Of a stretch of 64,000 nt of DNA, positions 7,978 to 15,435 are shown one piece after another. This DNA comes from Sporolactobacillus laevolacticus DSM 442. Lineage in GTDB: Bacteria > Bacillota > Bacilli > Bacillales > Sporolactobacillaceae. Below the pieces are notes generated by a model. That model saw only the letters and a list, made by a program, of their open reading frames with translations. It made no database searches and was not told the origin of the DNA. The translations under genes and the position numbers were made by a program. The stretch's first letter is position 1; each line of letters starts with the position of its first letter. Location of the stretch: contig NZ_AWTC01000003.1 in the NCBI RefSeq assembly GCF_000497245.1, positions 1,688 to 65,687 of the forward strand, in the 5' to 3' direction.

Positions 7978-8130
7978 TCGATAAGTCCGGGAAAAATTGC
8001 TGTCGAATCTCTGCGTCAACTTGTTTCTCCGCTCCTCACGTATTATTCGCATACGCTCCGGTTCTCAAAACTGCGCTTCCTTGATCTTCTCGGCCCTTTT
8101 TGTCCTCTCAATCGAACAGATTCTTAATAA
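7978..8130. repeat. Dispersed non-coding repeat (family B), longest copy
   Basis: About 150 bp without a gene. Its left edge holds CCGGGAAAAATTGC (7987-8000), which recurs at 10238-10250 and, inverted, at 17478-17491. On either strand the middle can fold through CGTAT/ATACG near 8039-8055. The three matches are short, so the element boundaries are uncertain. Confidence 0.4.
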
Positions 8131-8154
8131 AAATAAATATTTTCTGGCGAGTAT

Positions 8155-8183
8155 TAAAAAAGCCCGGACAGAGACTCTGTCCG
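8155..8183 (-). terminator. Terminator of the ECF S-component gene
   Basis: Perfect nine-base arms CGGACAGAG / CTCTGTCCG with a one-base centre (8165-8183); on the minus strand it is followed by GGGCTTTTTTAAT. Confidence 0.85.
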
Positions 8184-8205
8184 AACTTAATCATACACGG
8201 TTTAA

Positions 8206-8790
8206 TCAGGCTTTGGAAACCCCTTTGTTGGAGTCAAAGATCGATAGGCCCTTCTTTAATGGAAAATAAAGGACACTTACGATAATGACGGTAGAAACCG
8301 CGTTAATTGCTGTTGCAGGAAGACTCGTGAACGCACCGATAACCGCTGCACCGAATGCGCTGCCGCCAAGCAGCAATTCGATCAGCCCGTGCAAGAATTC
8401 AAGCACGATTTTTGATGCGCCTGCGACGAGTGCGAGAATGAAGATGTTCACAGGCGTGTCGGTATGTTTCAATAAATGAAAGGCATAGGTGACAATGCCT
8501 GCAACGGCAAATGCGAGAATGACTGTGACGGGTGCAGTGGAGGCGTATCCACTAAGCAGATCGAAAAGTCCGAGTCCGATCGCTCCGGCAAGACCGCCTC
8601 GGAAGCCGCCCAAAAGTAGTACAGCCAGAACGAGAAGTGAATTGCCAAAATGAATGAACGGTGCACCGACAGCTGCAGGAAGCGGTATTCTCAAAGCGGA
8701 AATGCCGAGATACGTTACTGCAGCGAACAAAGCGACGAGCACAATGTCACGAATACCAAAAGATTTTTTTTCAATGCTCTCATTGCTCAT
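8206..8790 (-). CDS. ECF transporter S component, substrate unknown
   Basis: Substrate-binding membrane subunit of an ECF importer, 194 residues with six predicted helices. The N-terminal RDIVLVALFAAVTYLGI holds the Ala-rich helix that contacts EcfT, followed by VGAPFIHFGNSLLVLAVLLLGG and LAGAIGLGLFDLLSGYA, the pattern of the riboflavin/unknown-substrate S family (PF07155-like). Substrate cannot be read from sequence. It precedes ecfA1-A2-T on the same strand but has its own terminator. A clear promoter (TTGACA-17-TAGAAT) and a leader hairpin lie upstream. AAGGAGG precedes ATG 8790. Confidence 0.8.
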   Translation of the reverse strand: MSNESIEKKSFGIRDIVLVALFAAVTYLGISALRIPLPAAVGAPFIHFGNSLLVLAVLLLGGFRGGLAGAIGLGLFDLLSGYASTAPVTVILAFAVAGIVTYAFHLLKHTDTPVNIFILALVAGASKIVLEFLHGLIELLLGGSAFGAAVIGAFTSLPATAINAVSTVIIVSVLYFPLKKGLSIFDSNKGVSKA

Positions 8791-8840
8791 TTTTAGTTCC
8801 TCCTTAAAAATGAATAAATAAAGTCAGTAAACAAATAAAA

Positions 8841-8868
8841 CCAACCAATGTACAGGGGATTAGGTTAG
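8841..8868 (-). promoter_or_regulatory. Leader hairpin of the S-component mRNA
   Basis: Arms CTAACC / GGTTGG (minus strand, one G.U pair) with a 16-nt C-rich loop, followed by TTTTATTTGTTT. It lies at the predicted 5' end of the transcript and could be a weak terminator or attenuator. It does not fit any riboswitch class I know. Confidence 0.35.
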
Positions 8869-8873
8869 AAGCA

Positions 8874-8902
8874 ATTCTACTATTTGTTCAGTGAACTGTC
8901 AA
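8874..8902 (-). promoter_or_regulatory. Sigma-A type promoter of the S-component gene
   Basis: Minus-strand TTGACA (8897-8902) and TAGAAT (8874-8879) are separated by 17 nt, predicting a start near 8867 and a leader of about 77 nt. Confidence 0.65.
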
Positions 8903-8946
8903 ACAGTTTTTTCAGGTCCTTAGGGAGTCTCCAATACATAATAACA

Positions 8947-9444
8947 CTAATGCGCCAGCAGGTGGTATGAGTGCCCGAATATCGTTTTCTTATCGCGGGT
9001 AAAGCCGCATTTTTCAAATGCGCGTTGTGACCCGATATTGTCGTTATAAATGTCTTCAACATAAACCTCCGTCATCCCCTGAGCAAAAGCGCGGGCGACT
9101 AGGCCATGTATGACCTGACGGCCAATCCCTTTTCCGCGGAATTTTGGATTGCCGATTACAATGGGAAGGTCATGCGGCATCAGGGTAACGTCTCCAATTT
9201 TAATAAATCTGTTTCCTGTCATGTATTCGATGTAATATAATTCACCGCGTCCATTAAGGTAGTCATACATCCGTTTTAATCGAGTCTGATCGTAAGGTGC
9301 GATGTTTTGCCTGGAGATGAGGCGTAGTATTTGTTCATCTTGATACCAAGACAGCGCCTGGGGAACGATTTCCTGAAATTTACCTAATCGCAGTTTCTGT
9401 GAAATATAGAGATTATCCGGCTGTTTTTCTTGGAAAATATCCAC
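8947..9444 (-). CDS. GNAT family N-acetyltransferase
   Basis: Acetyl-CoA dependent acyltransferase of about 165 residues. The acetyl-CoA binding motif A is visible as GNPKFRGKGIGRQVIHGLVARA, followed by EVYVEDIYNDNIGSQRAFEKCGF (motif B with the usual Asn and aromatic end). The acceptor is unknown. I prefer GTG 9444, which is 6 nt after AGAGGTG, over TTG 9462. It reads divergently from the thioredoxin-fold gene and ends before the S-component promoter. Confidence 0.8.
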   Translation of the reverse strand: MDIFQEKQPDNLYISQKLRLGKFQEIVPQALSWYQDEQILRLISRQNIAPYDQTRLKRMYDYLNGRGELYYIEYMTGNRFIKIGDVTLMPHDLPIVIGNPKFRGKGIGRQVIHGLVARAFAQGMTEVYVEDIYNDNIGSQRAFEKCGFTRDKKTIFGHSYHLLAH

Positions 9445-9597
9445 TGCAAGCACCTCTTTCAATTATTTACAATGTCCAGTGTACACCTAAAGATCGACAT
9501 TATGTTGAACAGCTGTAAAAGGTGCTCTATTCCAAGCAGAAGGCATGACATGAAGGACAATTATTGGTTACAATAAGACAAAAGAGGAGTGGAAAAT

Positions 9598-9867
9598 ATG
9601 TCTGAGAAAAAAGTATTGATGATTACGAAAACGGTTTGTCCTTATTGCGATCGGGCAAAGGTTGTCTTGAACCAAGCACTTGAAGGAAAATACAATGATC
9701 AAATTGAAGTGTTCGTACGTGAACATGATGAGGAGCGATTTGCTCAGCTGAAAGACAAATATCAGTTTATGACTGTTCCGACATTCATTGATAATAAGAC
9801 AGGCAAGGTGCTGAGTGATTCAAAGGTAGAAACAATTACCGCATTTATGAAAGAAGCAATTGGTTAA
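9598..9867 (+). CDS. Glutaredoxin/thioredoxin-fold protein with CPYC motif
   Basis: An 89-residue redox protein. The N-terminal KVLMITKTVCPYCDRAKVVL places a CPYC active site at the start of helix 1; the cis-Pro loop is MTVPTFID. Size and motif match small glutaredoxin-like proteins that reduce disulfides; low-GC Gram-positives mostly use bacillithiol rather than glutathione, so the reductant is unclear. GAGGAG lies before ATG 9598; GTG 9589 overlaps that site. A terminator follows. Confidence 0.8.
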   Translation: MSEKKVLMITKTVCPYCDRAKVVLNQALEGKYNDQIEVFVREHDEERFAQLKDKYQFMTVPTFIDNKTGKVLSDSKVETITAFMKEAIG

Positions 9868-9878
9868 TTTCAGTTGGT

Positions 9879-9909
9879 GAGCCCGGAGGCTAGATCCGGA
9901 CTCTTTTTT
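9879..9909 (+). terminator. Terminator after the CPYC protein gene
   Basis: Arms GAGCCCGGA / TCCGGACTC with one mismatch, then TTTTTT. Confidence 0.8.
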
Positions 9910-9987
9910 GCAAGTTAAGAAAATATAAAATTTTGAACTTGCTGATATGGTGCGAAGCGGTGCTCCCTCAATAAATTAAGTTCGGGA

Positions 9988-10097
9988 CACGGAGGCGCGA
10001 GACGCCTGCGGCAAGCGAGCAGCTGAAGTGTTGTTCAAGCAGAAGATTGATGCATATAGAGTGAGAGTAAAGGACCAGGCATAGCCTGGTTTTTTTA
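9988..10097. repeat. Dispersed repeat family A, short copy ending in a terminator
   Basis: This 110-bp sequence aligns with 50514-50696 from CACGGAGGCGCGAGACGCC to the ACCAGGC/GCCTGGT hairpin and T-run at 10074-10097, but lacks 65 bp found in the long copy. The missing part lies between two GCGG direct repeats, suggesting loss by slippage or recombination. No ORF is associated. Confidence 0.75.
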
Positions 10098-10297
10098 ATA
10101 AAAATAAAAAAACTAAGACTCAGCCGGCGTCAAAGACTTGCCTTCGCCAATTTTTTCTTTATGTAATGATTTAAGAGATTGGCAAATAGGGTTTCCTATT
10201 TACATAAAATTAGGGTAGGATGATGAATAGAGTCTGTCCGGGAAAAATTGGGGCAGTCTTGAATTCATTTTATGTAAATGACAGAGGAGACGTGGGG
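10098..10297. other. Leader region of the DedA gene
   Basis: AT-rich non-coding stretch with a short family-B match (10238-10250). No clear promoter consensus was identified; GAGGAGACGTGGGG precedes the DedA start. Confidence 0.3.
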
Positions 10298-10957
10298 ATG
10301 AATTCTGTATCATGGTTTGTTGATGTCTTTCTCCATATTGATAAGTTTCTAACACAAATCGTCAATCAATACGGAGCATGGACGTATGCCATTTTGTTTA
10401 TCGTGATTTTTATCGAGACCGGACTTGTTATTTGTCCGTTTTTGCCTGGAGATTCACTGCTATTCGCTGCCGGTGCGATTGCTGCTCATAGTGGTTCCGA
10501 ATTAAATATCTGGCTGCTTGTTTTCCTCATTATTATTGCAGCTGTGCTTGGCGATACAATCAATTATTGGATCGGCCGTGAAATCGGACAATCTTTGGAG
10601 AAACACAATCGGTTACAACGCTTGATTAATCAGGAGAAAATGGCAAAAGCAGAAGAATTTTTCAATAAATACGGCGGTTTCGCAATTTTTCTGGGTAGAT
10701 TTGCTCCTTTTATCCGTACATTTATCCCCTTTATCGCGGGCGCGAGCCGAATGCATTATCCTTTTTTCTTGTTATACAACATTCTTGGCGGTGTGGTTTG
10801 GACGTTGGCAGGGCTAATGGCCGGTTTCTTCTTCGGTCAGATTCCTTTCATTAAGGATCATTTCTCGATGATGATGCTGCTGATTGTCTTCGTGTCACTT
10901 CTGCCGGTGATTCTGGTCATGATTAAAAATCTATTCAAAGGGAAGCAGATTGATTGA
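10298..10957 (+). CDS. DedA/SNARE-associated family membrane protein
   Basis: Polytopic membrane protein, 219 residues, of the DedA superfamily, some members of which recycle undecaprenyl phosphate or other lipids across the membrane. Signature elements are ETGLVICPFLPGDSLLFAAGAIAA (re-entrant hairpin 1), LGDTINYWIGREIG, and GRFAPFIRTFIPFIAGASRMHYPFF (conserved basic residues and second hairpin). I choose ATG 10298, directly after a GAGGAG site; the in-frame ATG at 10220 has none. Terminator at 10981. Which lipid it moves is unknown. Confidence 0.85.
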   Translation: MNSVSWFVDVFLHIDKFLTQIVNQYGAWTYAILFIVIFIETGLVICPFLPGDSLLFAAGAIAAHSGSELNIWLLVFLIIIAAVLGDTINYWIGREIGQSLEKHNRLQRLINQEKMAKAEEFFNKYGGFAIFLGRFAPFIRTFIPFIAGASRMHYPFFLLYNILGGVVWTLAGLMAGFFFGQIPFIKDHFSMMMLLIVFVSLLPVILVMIKNLFKGKQID

Positions 10958-10979
10958 ACGATTGTTCCTGAATAAACAG

Positions 10980-11009
10980 AAAGCCGGTATATGACATGCC
11001 GGCTTTTTT
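10980..11009 (+). terminator. Terminator after the DedA gene
   Basis: AAGCCGG / CCGGCTT with an 11-nt loop and TTTTTT tail. Confidence 0.85.
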
Positions 11010-11292
11010 CTTTATTCAAAAATGATGATAGGTGTACTAGTGATGATAAATGTTTTATTAGGAAGCAGAGGATAAGGGAAGTCACGTGGAATTCGTTATG
11101 AATTTGCATAGTGACTACGTTTTTACTCCCGTTAGCATTAGTTGAGAAAAATGTACAAAGATGTTATTCAACGAAGCAAATAAACAAGTTCTTTTTACTT
11201 AAACGGAAACAATGATCGCGGAAATAGGATAAATAGCCATAGAATCGGTTAGCAAGGTGACTGGCAGAGAAAACTGTACCAAACAGATAATG
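11010..11292. other. Intergenic region without a recognised gene
   Basis: About 280 bp of AT-rich sequence between two terminators. I see no ORF with a ribosome site; because it ends in a strong orphan terminator (11293-11329), a small transcript cannot be excluded. Confidence 0.3.
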
Positions 11293-11329
11293 AAAAAGCG
11301 CCGGCATCGATCGGATGCCGGCGCTTTTT
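11293..11329. terminator. Bidirectional terminator
   Basis: Perfect 16-base arms (AAAAAGCGCCGGCATC / GATGCCGGCGCTTTTT) around GATCG, with U-runs in both directions. It is the second hairpin beyond the MIP gene and not adjacent to any rightward gene end. Confidence 0.85.
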
Positions 11330-11349
11330 GCAATTGGTTAACAGAGAAA

Positions 11350-11388
11350 AATACCGGAAAAGCAGAATAATCCTGCCTTTCCGGTATT
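11350..11388 (-). terminator. Terminator of the MIP channel gene
   Basis: AATACCGGAAA / TTTCCGGTATT arms with an inner GCAG/CTGC extension; on the minus strand it is followed by TTTTCTC. Confidence 0.8.
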
Positions 11389-11405
11389 GTTTTCGTTTTT
11401 TTGGA

Positions 11406-12116
11406 TTAAAGTCCGAGGAATCCTCTGGCGAACAGTGCGGCACAGGCAGCACCAAGGAATGGAGCAATACCCGGCACGAGAATGCCATATTGCCAGTCGT
11501 TGTTCGCTTTTCCACCTGGAATCGGCAAAATTGCGTGTGCAATACGAGGCCCCATGTCACGGGCGAGGTTCATTGCGAATCCTGTGACACCGCCCATACC
11601 CATGCCGATTGCCCAAACAAGCAATCCGACAGCGATTGGAACAATGCCCGGAGTTTTCGTTGAAGCGATAGCTAAAATTGCGGTAATAAAGATAAACGTA
11701 TCAATAAATTCGACAAAGAAGTTACGTGGTAAATTACGCACATTTGGATTCGTTGAGAAAATGTTGCGGATTTTCACCCTGTCGACGTCTTGGGAAGCCT
11801 TGAACTGATCATAGTAAGCGATGAATACGACAATCGATCCAAATACGCCGCCAAGCACTTCCGCGATGCTGAGCGGAATCACATTTGCCCAAGGAATATT
11901 GCCAAGTACTGCCTGAGCGACAACCATCGCTGGATTGATGTTGACATCTCCGAAGATAAACAACGTGATGGTGATACCGAATCCCCAGGTTGTGATGGCG
12001 AAAATGTGACCGGAGTCCTGATATTTCGATGTTTTCAGCACCTCACAGCAGTGCACGCCGACACCGAAGATGATCATTAACGCCGTTCCCAAAAATTCCG
12101 CAATTAATTGATGCAT
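11406..12116 (-). CDS. MIP family channel (aquaglyceroporin-like) with atypical second NPA box
   Basis: Membrane channel of the major intrinsic protein family, 236 residues, six helices. The first pore motif is canonical (VNINPAMVVAQAV); the second reads GFAMNLARDMGPR, with Leu in place of Pro (NLA). The rest of the second half-helix, including the ARD-x-GPR signature, is conserved, so the protein is probably functional. Such channels pass glycerol, water or small acids; in lactic bacteria some move lactic acid, but the substrate here is not established. ATG 12116 follows GGGGGA. It is divergent from an AraC-type regulator, a likely controller. Confidence 0.82.
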   Translation of the reverse strand: MHQLIAEFLGTALMIIFGVGVHCCEVLKTSKYQDSGHIFAITTWGFGITITLFIFGDVNINPAMVVAQAVLGNIPWANVIPLSIAEVLGGVFGSIVVFIAYYDQFKASQDVDRVKIRNIFSTNPNVRNLPRNFFVEFIDTFIFITAILAIASTKTPGIVPIAVGLLVWAIGMGMGGVTGFAMNLARDMGPRIAHAILPIPGGKANNDWQYGILVPGIAPFLGAACAALFARGFLGL

Positions 12117-12130
12117 TGATTCTTTTTCCC

Positions 12131-12349
12131 CCTGCAAATTGTTTTAACAGAAAGAGTATAAGAGGAATGCAAGCCTATTTCTTTTCCGTTTTATCGATGA
12201 AATTTAGCCAAATTTCATAGAACACGCTTACAAAATGCAAATTTGTTGACTTCTAAAAATTGGATTGACTTTTTTCTGATAAAATACTTAACAATTTGCA
12301 ACATCATCTACGCATAGGCAACGATTATTTGTTATACTGCAAATTGCAG
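12131..12349. promoter_or_regulatory. Repeated TGCAAATTG motifs between MIP gene and AraC-type regulator
   Basis: TGCAAATTG occurs at 12133-12141 and 12338-12346, its exact reverse complement at 12292-12300, and a one-base variant TGCAAATTTG at 12237-12246. The copy at 12337-12349 is nearly palindromic (CTGCAAATTGCAG). Recurrence across a 320-bp divergent promoter region fits binding sites for the adjacent AraC-family protein. TATACT at 12334-12339 is a possible -10 box for the regulator. Confidence 0.5.
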
Positions 12350-12434
12350 AGCAAAATTATACATCCCTTTTTAGCAAAAGAGACGAACAGTTGAAACGAA
12401 AGCACAGACATCAGATCAGAGGAGGTTCAGCCCA

Positions 12435-13148
12435 TTGGAAGGCATTTACTTTTATTTTATGTCATTCAGTAAGGAGCAACAGTATTGCAGTGCAACACAC
12501 TGTAAAATCGTGATTCCGATTCATGGCTATACGGGTATTGTGACTGACTCTGGTGAAAAACAGATTGACGGCACTCAATTTTGTTTACTGCCGACTCGTT
12601 TTCCTTACTCGCTCTGCTCATTGGATTCAAATGAGAGCCTGATCATTGAAATCCCTGAGCACTACATTCGTGAACATTTGAATAACCAAGTTGATGGGCA
12701 GAGTGAATTGATCTGGGATGCGAATTCCGTTTGGCAATCGATTAAAGAATTGCTGATACATGAAGTCATGCACCATAATCATGACGAAGCCGTTCTGCTG
12801 CTTAACTATTGGTTTCATAAAATGATGGATGAGCCGGCGAGCGTATCGATACGTTATATACACAAGCATTATACTGAAAAAATTGATGTGAAATCTTTGG
12901 CAGCGATGGAGCACTATACCCCGTCCTATTATTGCGATTGGTTCAAGCGGAAAATGAAAATGACCCCGCTTGAATACATTCACTACTTACGTATTAATCG
13001 AGCAAAAGAATTGTTAGGAGATCCGAAATTGAGTGTGTTGACCATTTCCTATCAATTGGGCTATGAGTACAACGCATCATTTACAAAAATGTTTAAGAAA
13101 TATGAACGGCGTTCTCCATCAGAGTATCGGGCTACTATGCAATCCTAA
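12435..13148 (+). CDS. AraC-family transcriptional regulator
   Basis: DNA-binding regulator of 237 residues. The N-terminal 130 residues resemble the cupin-like sensing domain of AraC proteins. The C-terminal region carries two helix-turn-helix units: KIDVKSLAAMEHYTPSYYCDWFKRKMKMTPLEYIHYLR and KLSVLTISYQLGYEYNASFTKMFKKYERRSPSEYR, the latter being the conserved AraC signature. Start is TTG 12435, 10 nt after AGGAGG. It faces away from the MIP channel gene, suggesting control of that gene and of itself. The ligand is unknown. Confidence 0.85.
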   Translation: MEGIYFYFMSFSKEQQYCSATHCKIVIPIHGYTGIVTDSGEKQIDGTQFCLLPTRFPYSLCSLDSNESLIIEIPEHYIREHLNNQVDGQSELIWDANSVWQSIKELLIHEVMHHNHDEAVLLLNYWFHKMMDEPASVSIRYIHKHYTEKIDVKSLAAMEHYTPSYYCDWFKRKMKMTPLEYIHYLRINRAKELLGDPKLSVLTISYQLGYEYNASFTKMFKKYERRSPSEYRATMQS

Positions 13149-13260
13149 AGGCAGCCGCATGCTGGCTTAATTGGATTGTGCCCATTGCACGGACAGTTGT
13201 GGTACACTAGTCCCCAGAGAAAAAATTTTTTTCGGAATATAAACAATGGGGGCTTTCTGG

Positions 13261-13707
13261 ATGATTACTACAAAACTTCCGGTGCGATTCGTTGATTGTG
13301 ACGCCATGGGCCACGTCAATAATGCGGTTTATTACACCTACTTTGAAGAGGGAAAACGGGAAATTTTCCGGTGGTTCACGCCAAGCATGGATCTGAGCGA
13401 CTGGCGTGTGATCGTTGCTTCTACACACTGCGACTACATTCAAGAGATTAATTATGACGAAGAAATTACTGTGTATACATGGATCAGCACGATATCTCGA
13501 TCGAGTTTTGATGTGGAGCACGCAATCGCAGGTCCGAGCGGCAATTGGCATGCGAGAGGCCGTGTGACCTTGATCGGCTATGATTACAAAAATAAAAAAG
13601 TCATGCCATTGACTGAAGCGATTAAAGGTATTCTGAAACAGCATCAGGACGCACCTGAGGGTGTTCCCGCGTTGCGTCAGATTCGTATTGCGGAAGAAAT
13701 AAATTAA
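13261..13707 (+). CDS. Acyl-CoA thioesterase, 4HBT/YbgC-like hot-dog protein
   Basis: A 148-residue hot-dog fold enzyme that hydrolyses acyl-CoA thioesters. VRFVDCDAMGHVNNAVYYTYFEEGKREIF contains the catalytic Asp (DCDAMGHVNN) and the family signature of 4-hydroxybenzoyl-CoA thioesterases. Cytosolic. ATG 13261 lies 8 nt after GGGGG; ATG 13246 would put that site inside the ORF. The acyl substrate cannot be inferred. Ends in a strong terminator shared with the convergent cardiolipin synthase gene. Confidence 0.85.
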   Translation: MITTKLPVRFVDCDAMGHVNNAVYYTYFEEGKREIFRWFTPSMDLSDWRVIVASTHCDYIQEINYDEEITVYTWISTISRSSFDVEHAIAGPSGNWHARGRVTLIGYDYKNKKVMPLTEAIKGILKQHQDAPEGVPALRQIRIAEEIN

Positions 13708-13718
13708 TAGAAGGCAAT

Positions 13719-13749
13719 AAAAAGCAGCCGGCATTCGGCTGCTTTTTTT
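13719..13749. terminator. Terminator between thioesterase and cardiolipin synthase genes
   Basis: AAAAAGCAGCCG / CGGCTGCTTTTT with a 5-nt loop and U-runs on both strands; it can serve both convergent genes. Confidence 0.88.
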
Positions 13750-13751
13750 GC

Positions 13752-15200
13752 TCAAAGGACTGGAGATAAAAGACGCGAAATACTTTCCTTAAACTTGATG
13801 AGGAACGAACGTTTGCTGTAATCCGCCATCGTCAATTCTTTCGAAAGCTTGATATCCTGCTTGAATATTGCGGCGAGCTGCTTGGCAGTCTGCTGATGAT
13901 AAATAAAGGCGTTCACCTCAAAGTTCAAGCCGAAGCTCCGGAAGTCTAGGTTGGATGTGCCAACTGTAGCCAGCCGTTCATCAACAATAATGGTTTTCGC
14001 ATGAAGAAAACCATTTTGATAAAGATAGACACGTGCACCGGTTTCCAGAAGCAAGCCGACGTTGGAATAAGTCGCCCAATAAACAAACGGATGATCCGGT
14101 TTGTTTGGGATCATGATCCGAACATCGACATGGGACAGTGAAGCGATCGAAATGGCATTCAGCAGACTTTCATCGGGAATCAGATAGGGAGTCTGAATGT
14201 AAACTGTTTTTTTCGCTGATAAAATCATTTTAATAAAGGCATTCTTAATTTGCTCCCATTTTTGATCCGGACCGCTCGAGACCACTTGAATACCTACTTC
14301 ACCATAAACGGCTTTGTCATCGATTGTATAATACGATTGAAACGGCACCTGCTCGCCGGAGGCCTGATTCCAATCCAGAAGAAATCGCGATTGAATGCTG
14401 TTTACGGATTCTCCGATAATGCGCAAATGGGTATCACGCCAAAAGCCAAACTTTTTGCTGAGACCCAGATACTCGTCACCGACATTGAAGCCACCAATAT
14501 AACCAATTTTACTGTCAATAATAACAAGTTTTCGGTGATTACGGTAATTAATACGTAGGTTTAGTAGCGGCAGACGGCCAGGAAAGAAGGTCTGGAATTT
14601 TCCACCTGCCTGCATCAGATGCCGCACTAATTTCTTAGGTAGCCGCCTTGAGCCCTCATCGTCCACAAGGAGTCTAACCATGACACCTTCAGCTGCTTTC
14701 TGAATGAGCGTATCGATCAGTTGATTTCCCAAAAAATCGCCTCTGAAGATATAGTATTCTATATGAATATGGTGGTGGGCGGATCGAATATCCTTAAGCA
14801 GTTGCTGAAACTTGGTCTCACCGTCGGTATAGATCGAAAGACTATTGTTCAGTGTGAGCGGTGCTTCATCGTTATTCAGATTCAGGTAGATTAGGCTATG
14901 GTAATCACAAAGAATCGGATCAGAGAAAGGCGGTTCTTGATTAACAATGGCCAGCATCTGACTGCTTACCAATTCTTTTGTTCGCTGATGAACCGTATGA
15001 TCCCATTTAAATATCTTTCGTCGGCTTAGATTCTGGCCGAATATGAGATAAAGGATAAATCCGATGATCGGCAGGAAATTGAGTATCATCAACCATGCCC
15101 ATGTAGAGCTGACACTTTTCCGCTCGAGAAAGACGACAGTCGCGCCCAATAAAATATTTGTCACGATCATGATCGTCAGTAATATCGTGATGATGCTCAT
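13752..15200 (-). CDS. cls: Cardiolipin synthase
   Basis: Membrane phospholipase-D type enzyme that joins two phosphatidylglycerols into cardiolipin. Of 482 residues, the first about 60 form two membrane helices (MSIITILLTIMIVTNILLGA and STWAWLMILNFLPIIGFILY). Two HKD motifs follow: HRKLVIIDSKIGYIGG near 220 and HAKTIIVDERLATVGTSN near 400. Length and layout are standard for ClsA-type enzymes. ATG 15200 is preceded by AAAGGATGTGGTG; an upstream in-frame start at 15305 adds non-family sequence. Monocistronic. Confidence 0.92.
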   Translation of the reverse strand: MSIITILLTIMIVTNILLGATVVFLERKSVSSTWAWLMILNFLPIIGFILYLIFGQNLSRRKIFKWDHTVHQRTKELVSSQMLAIVNQEPPFSDPILCDYHSLIYLNLNNDEAPLTLNNSLSIYTDGETKFQQLLKDIRSAHHHIHIEYYIFRGDFLGNQLIDTLIQKAAEGVMVRLLVDDEGSRRLPKKLVRHLMQAGGKFQTFFPGRLPLLNLRINYRNHRKLVIIDSKIGYIGGFNVGDEYLGLSKKFGFWRDTHLRIIGESVNSIQSRFLLDWNQASGEQVPFQSYYTIDDKAVYGEVGIQVVSSGPDQKWEQIKNAFIKMILSAKKTVYIQTPYLIPDESLLNAISIASLSHVDVRIMIPNKPDHPFVYWATYSNVGLLLETGARVYLYQNGFLHAKTIIVDERLATVGTSNLDFRSFGLNFEVNAFIYHQQTAKQLAAIFKQDIKLSKELTMADYSKRSFLIKFKESISRLLSPVL

Positions 15201-15435
15201 TTCACCACATCCTTTTTGCATGGCGGATCGATAATAATTGATTATACCTCGAAACAAGCAAGACGCGCTAGCTATGGATAAGCTATTGTGAAGCTTGCAG
15301 ATCAAGAAACTAGGGGGCTACCGGGCAGTCCATATACAACTTTCGTTGATTCAGCGCTTGGTTACACGCTATAATTAAACTAATAAAATTTGGCAGATCA
15401 TGTCCATTGAGGGCTTGTGAAAAGGTGTGGGGACT

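Noticed and set aside
8841-8868. PreQ1 or thiamine riboswitch upstream of the S component.
   Set aside because: The hairpin and tail do not carry the conserved loops of either class; kept only as a leader hairpin.
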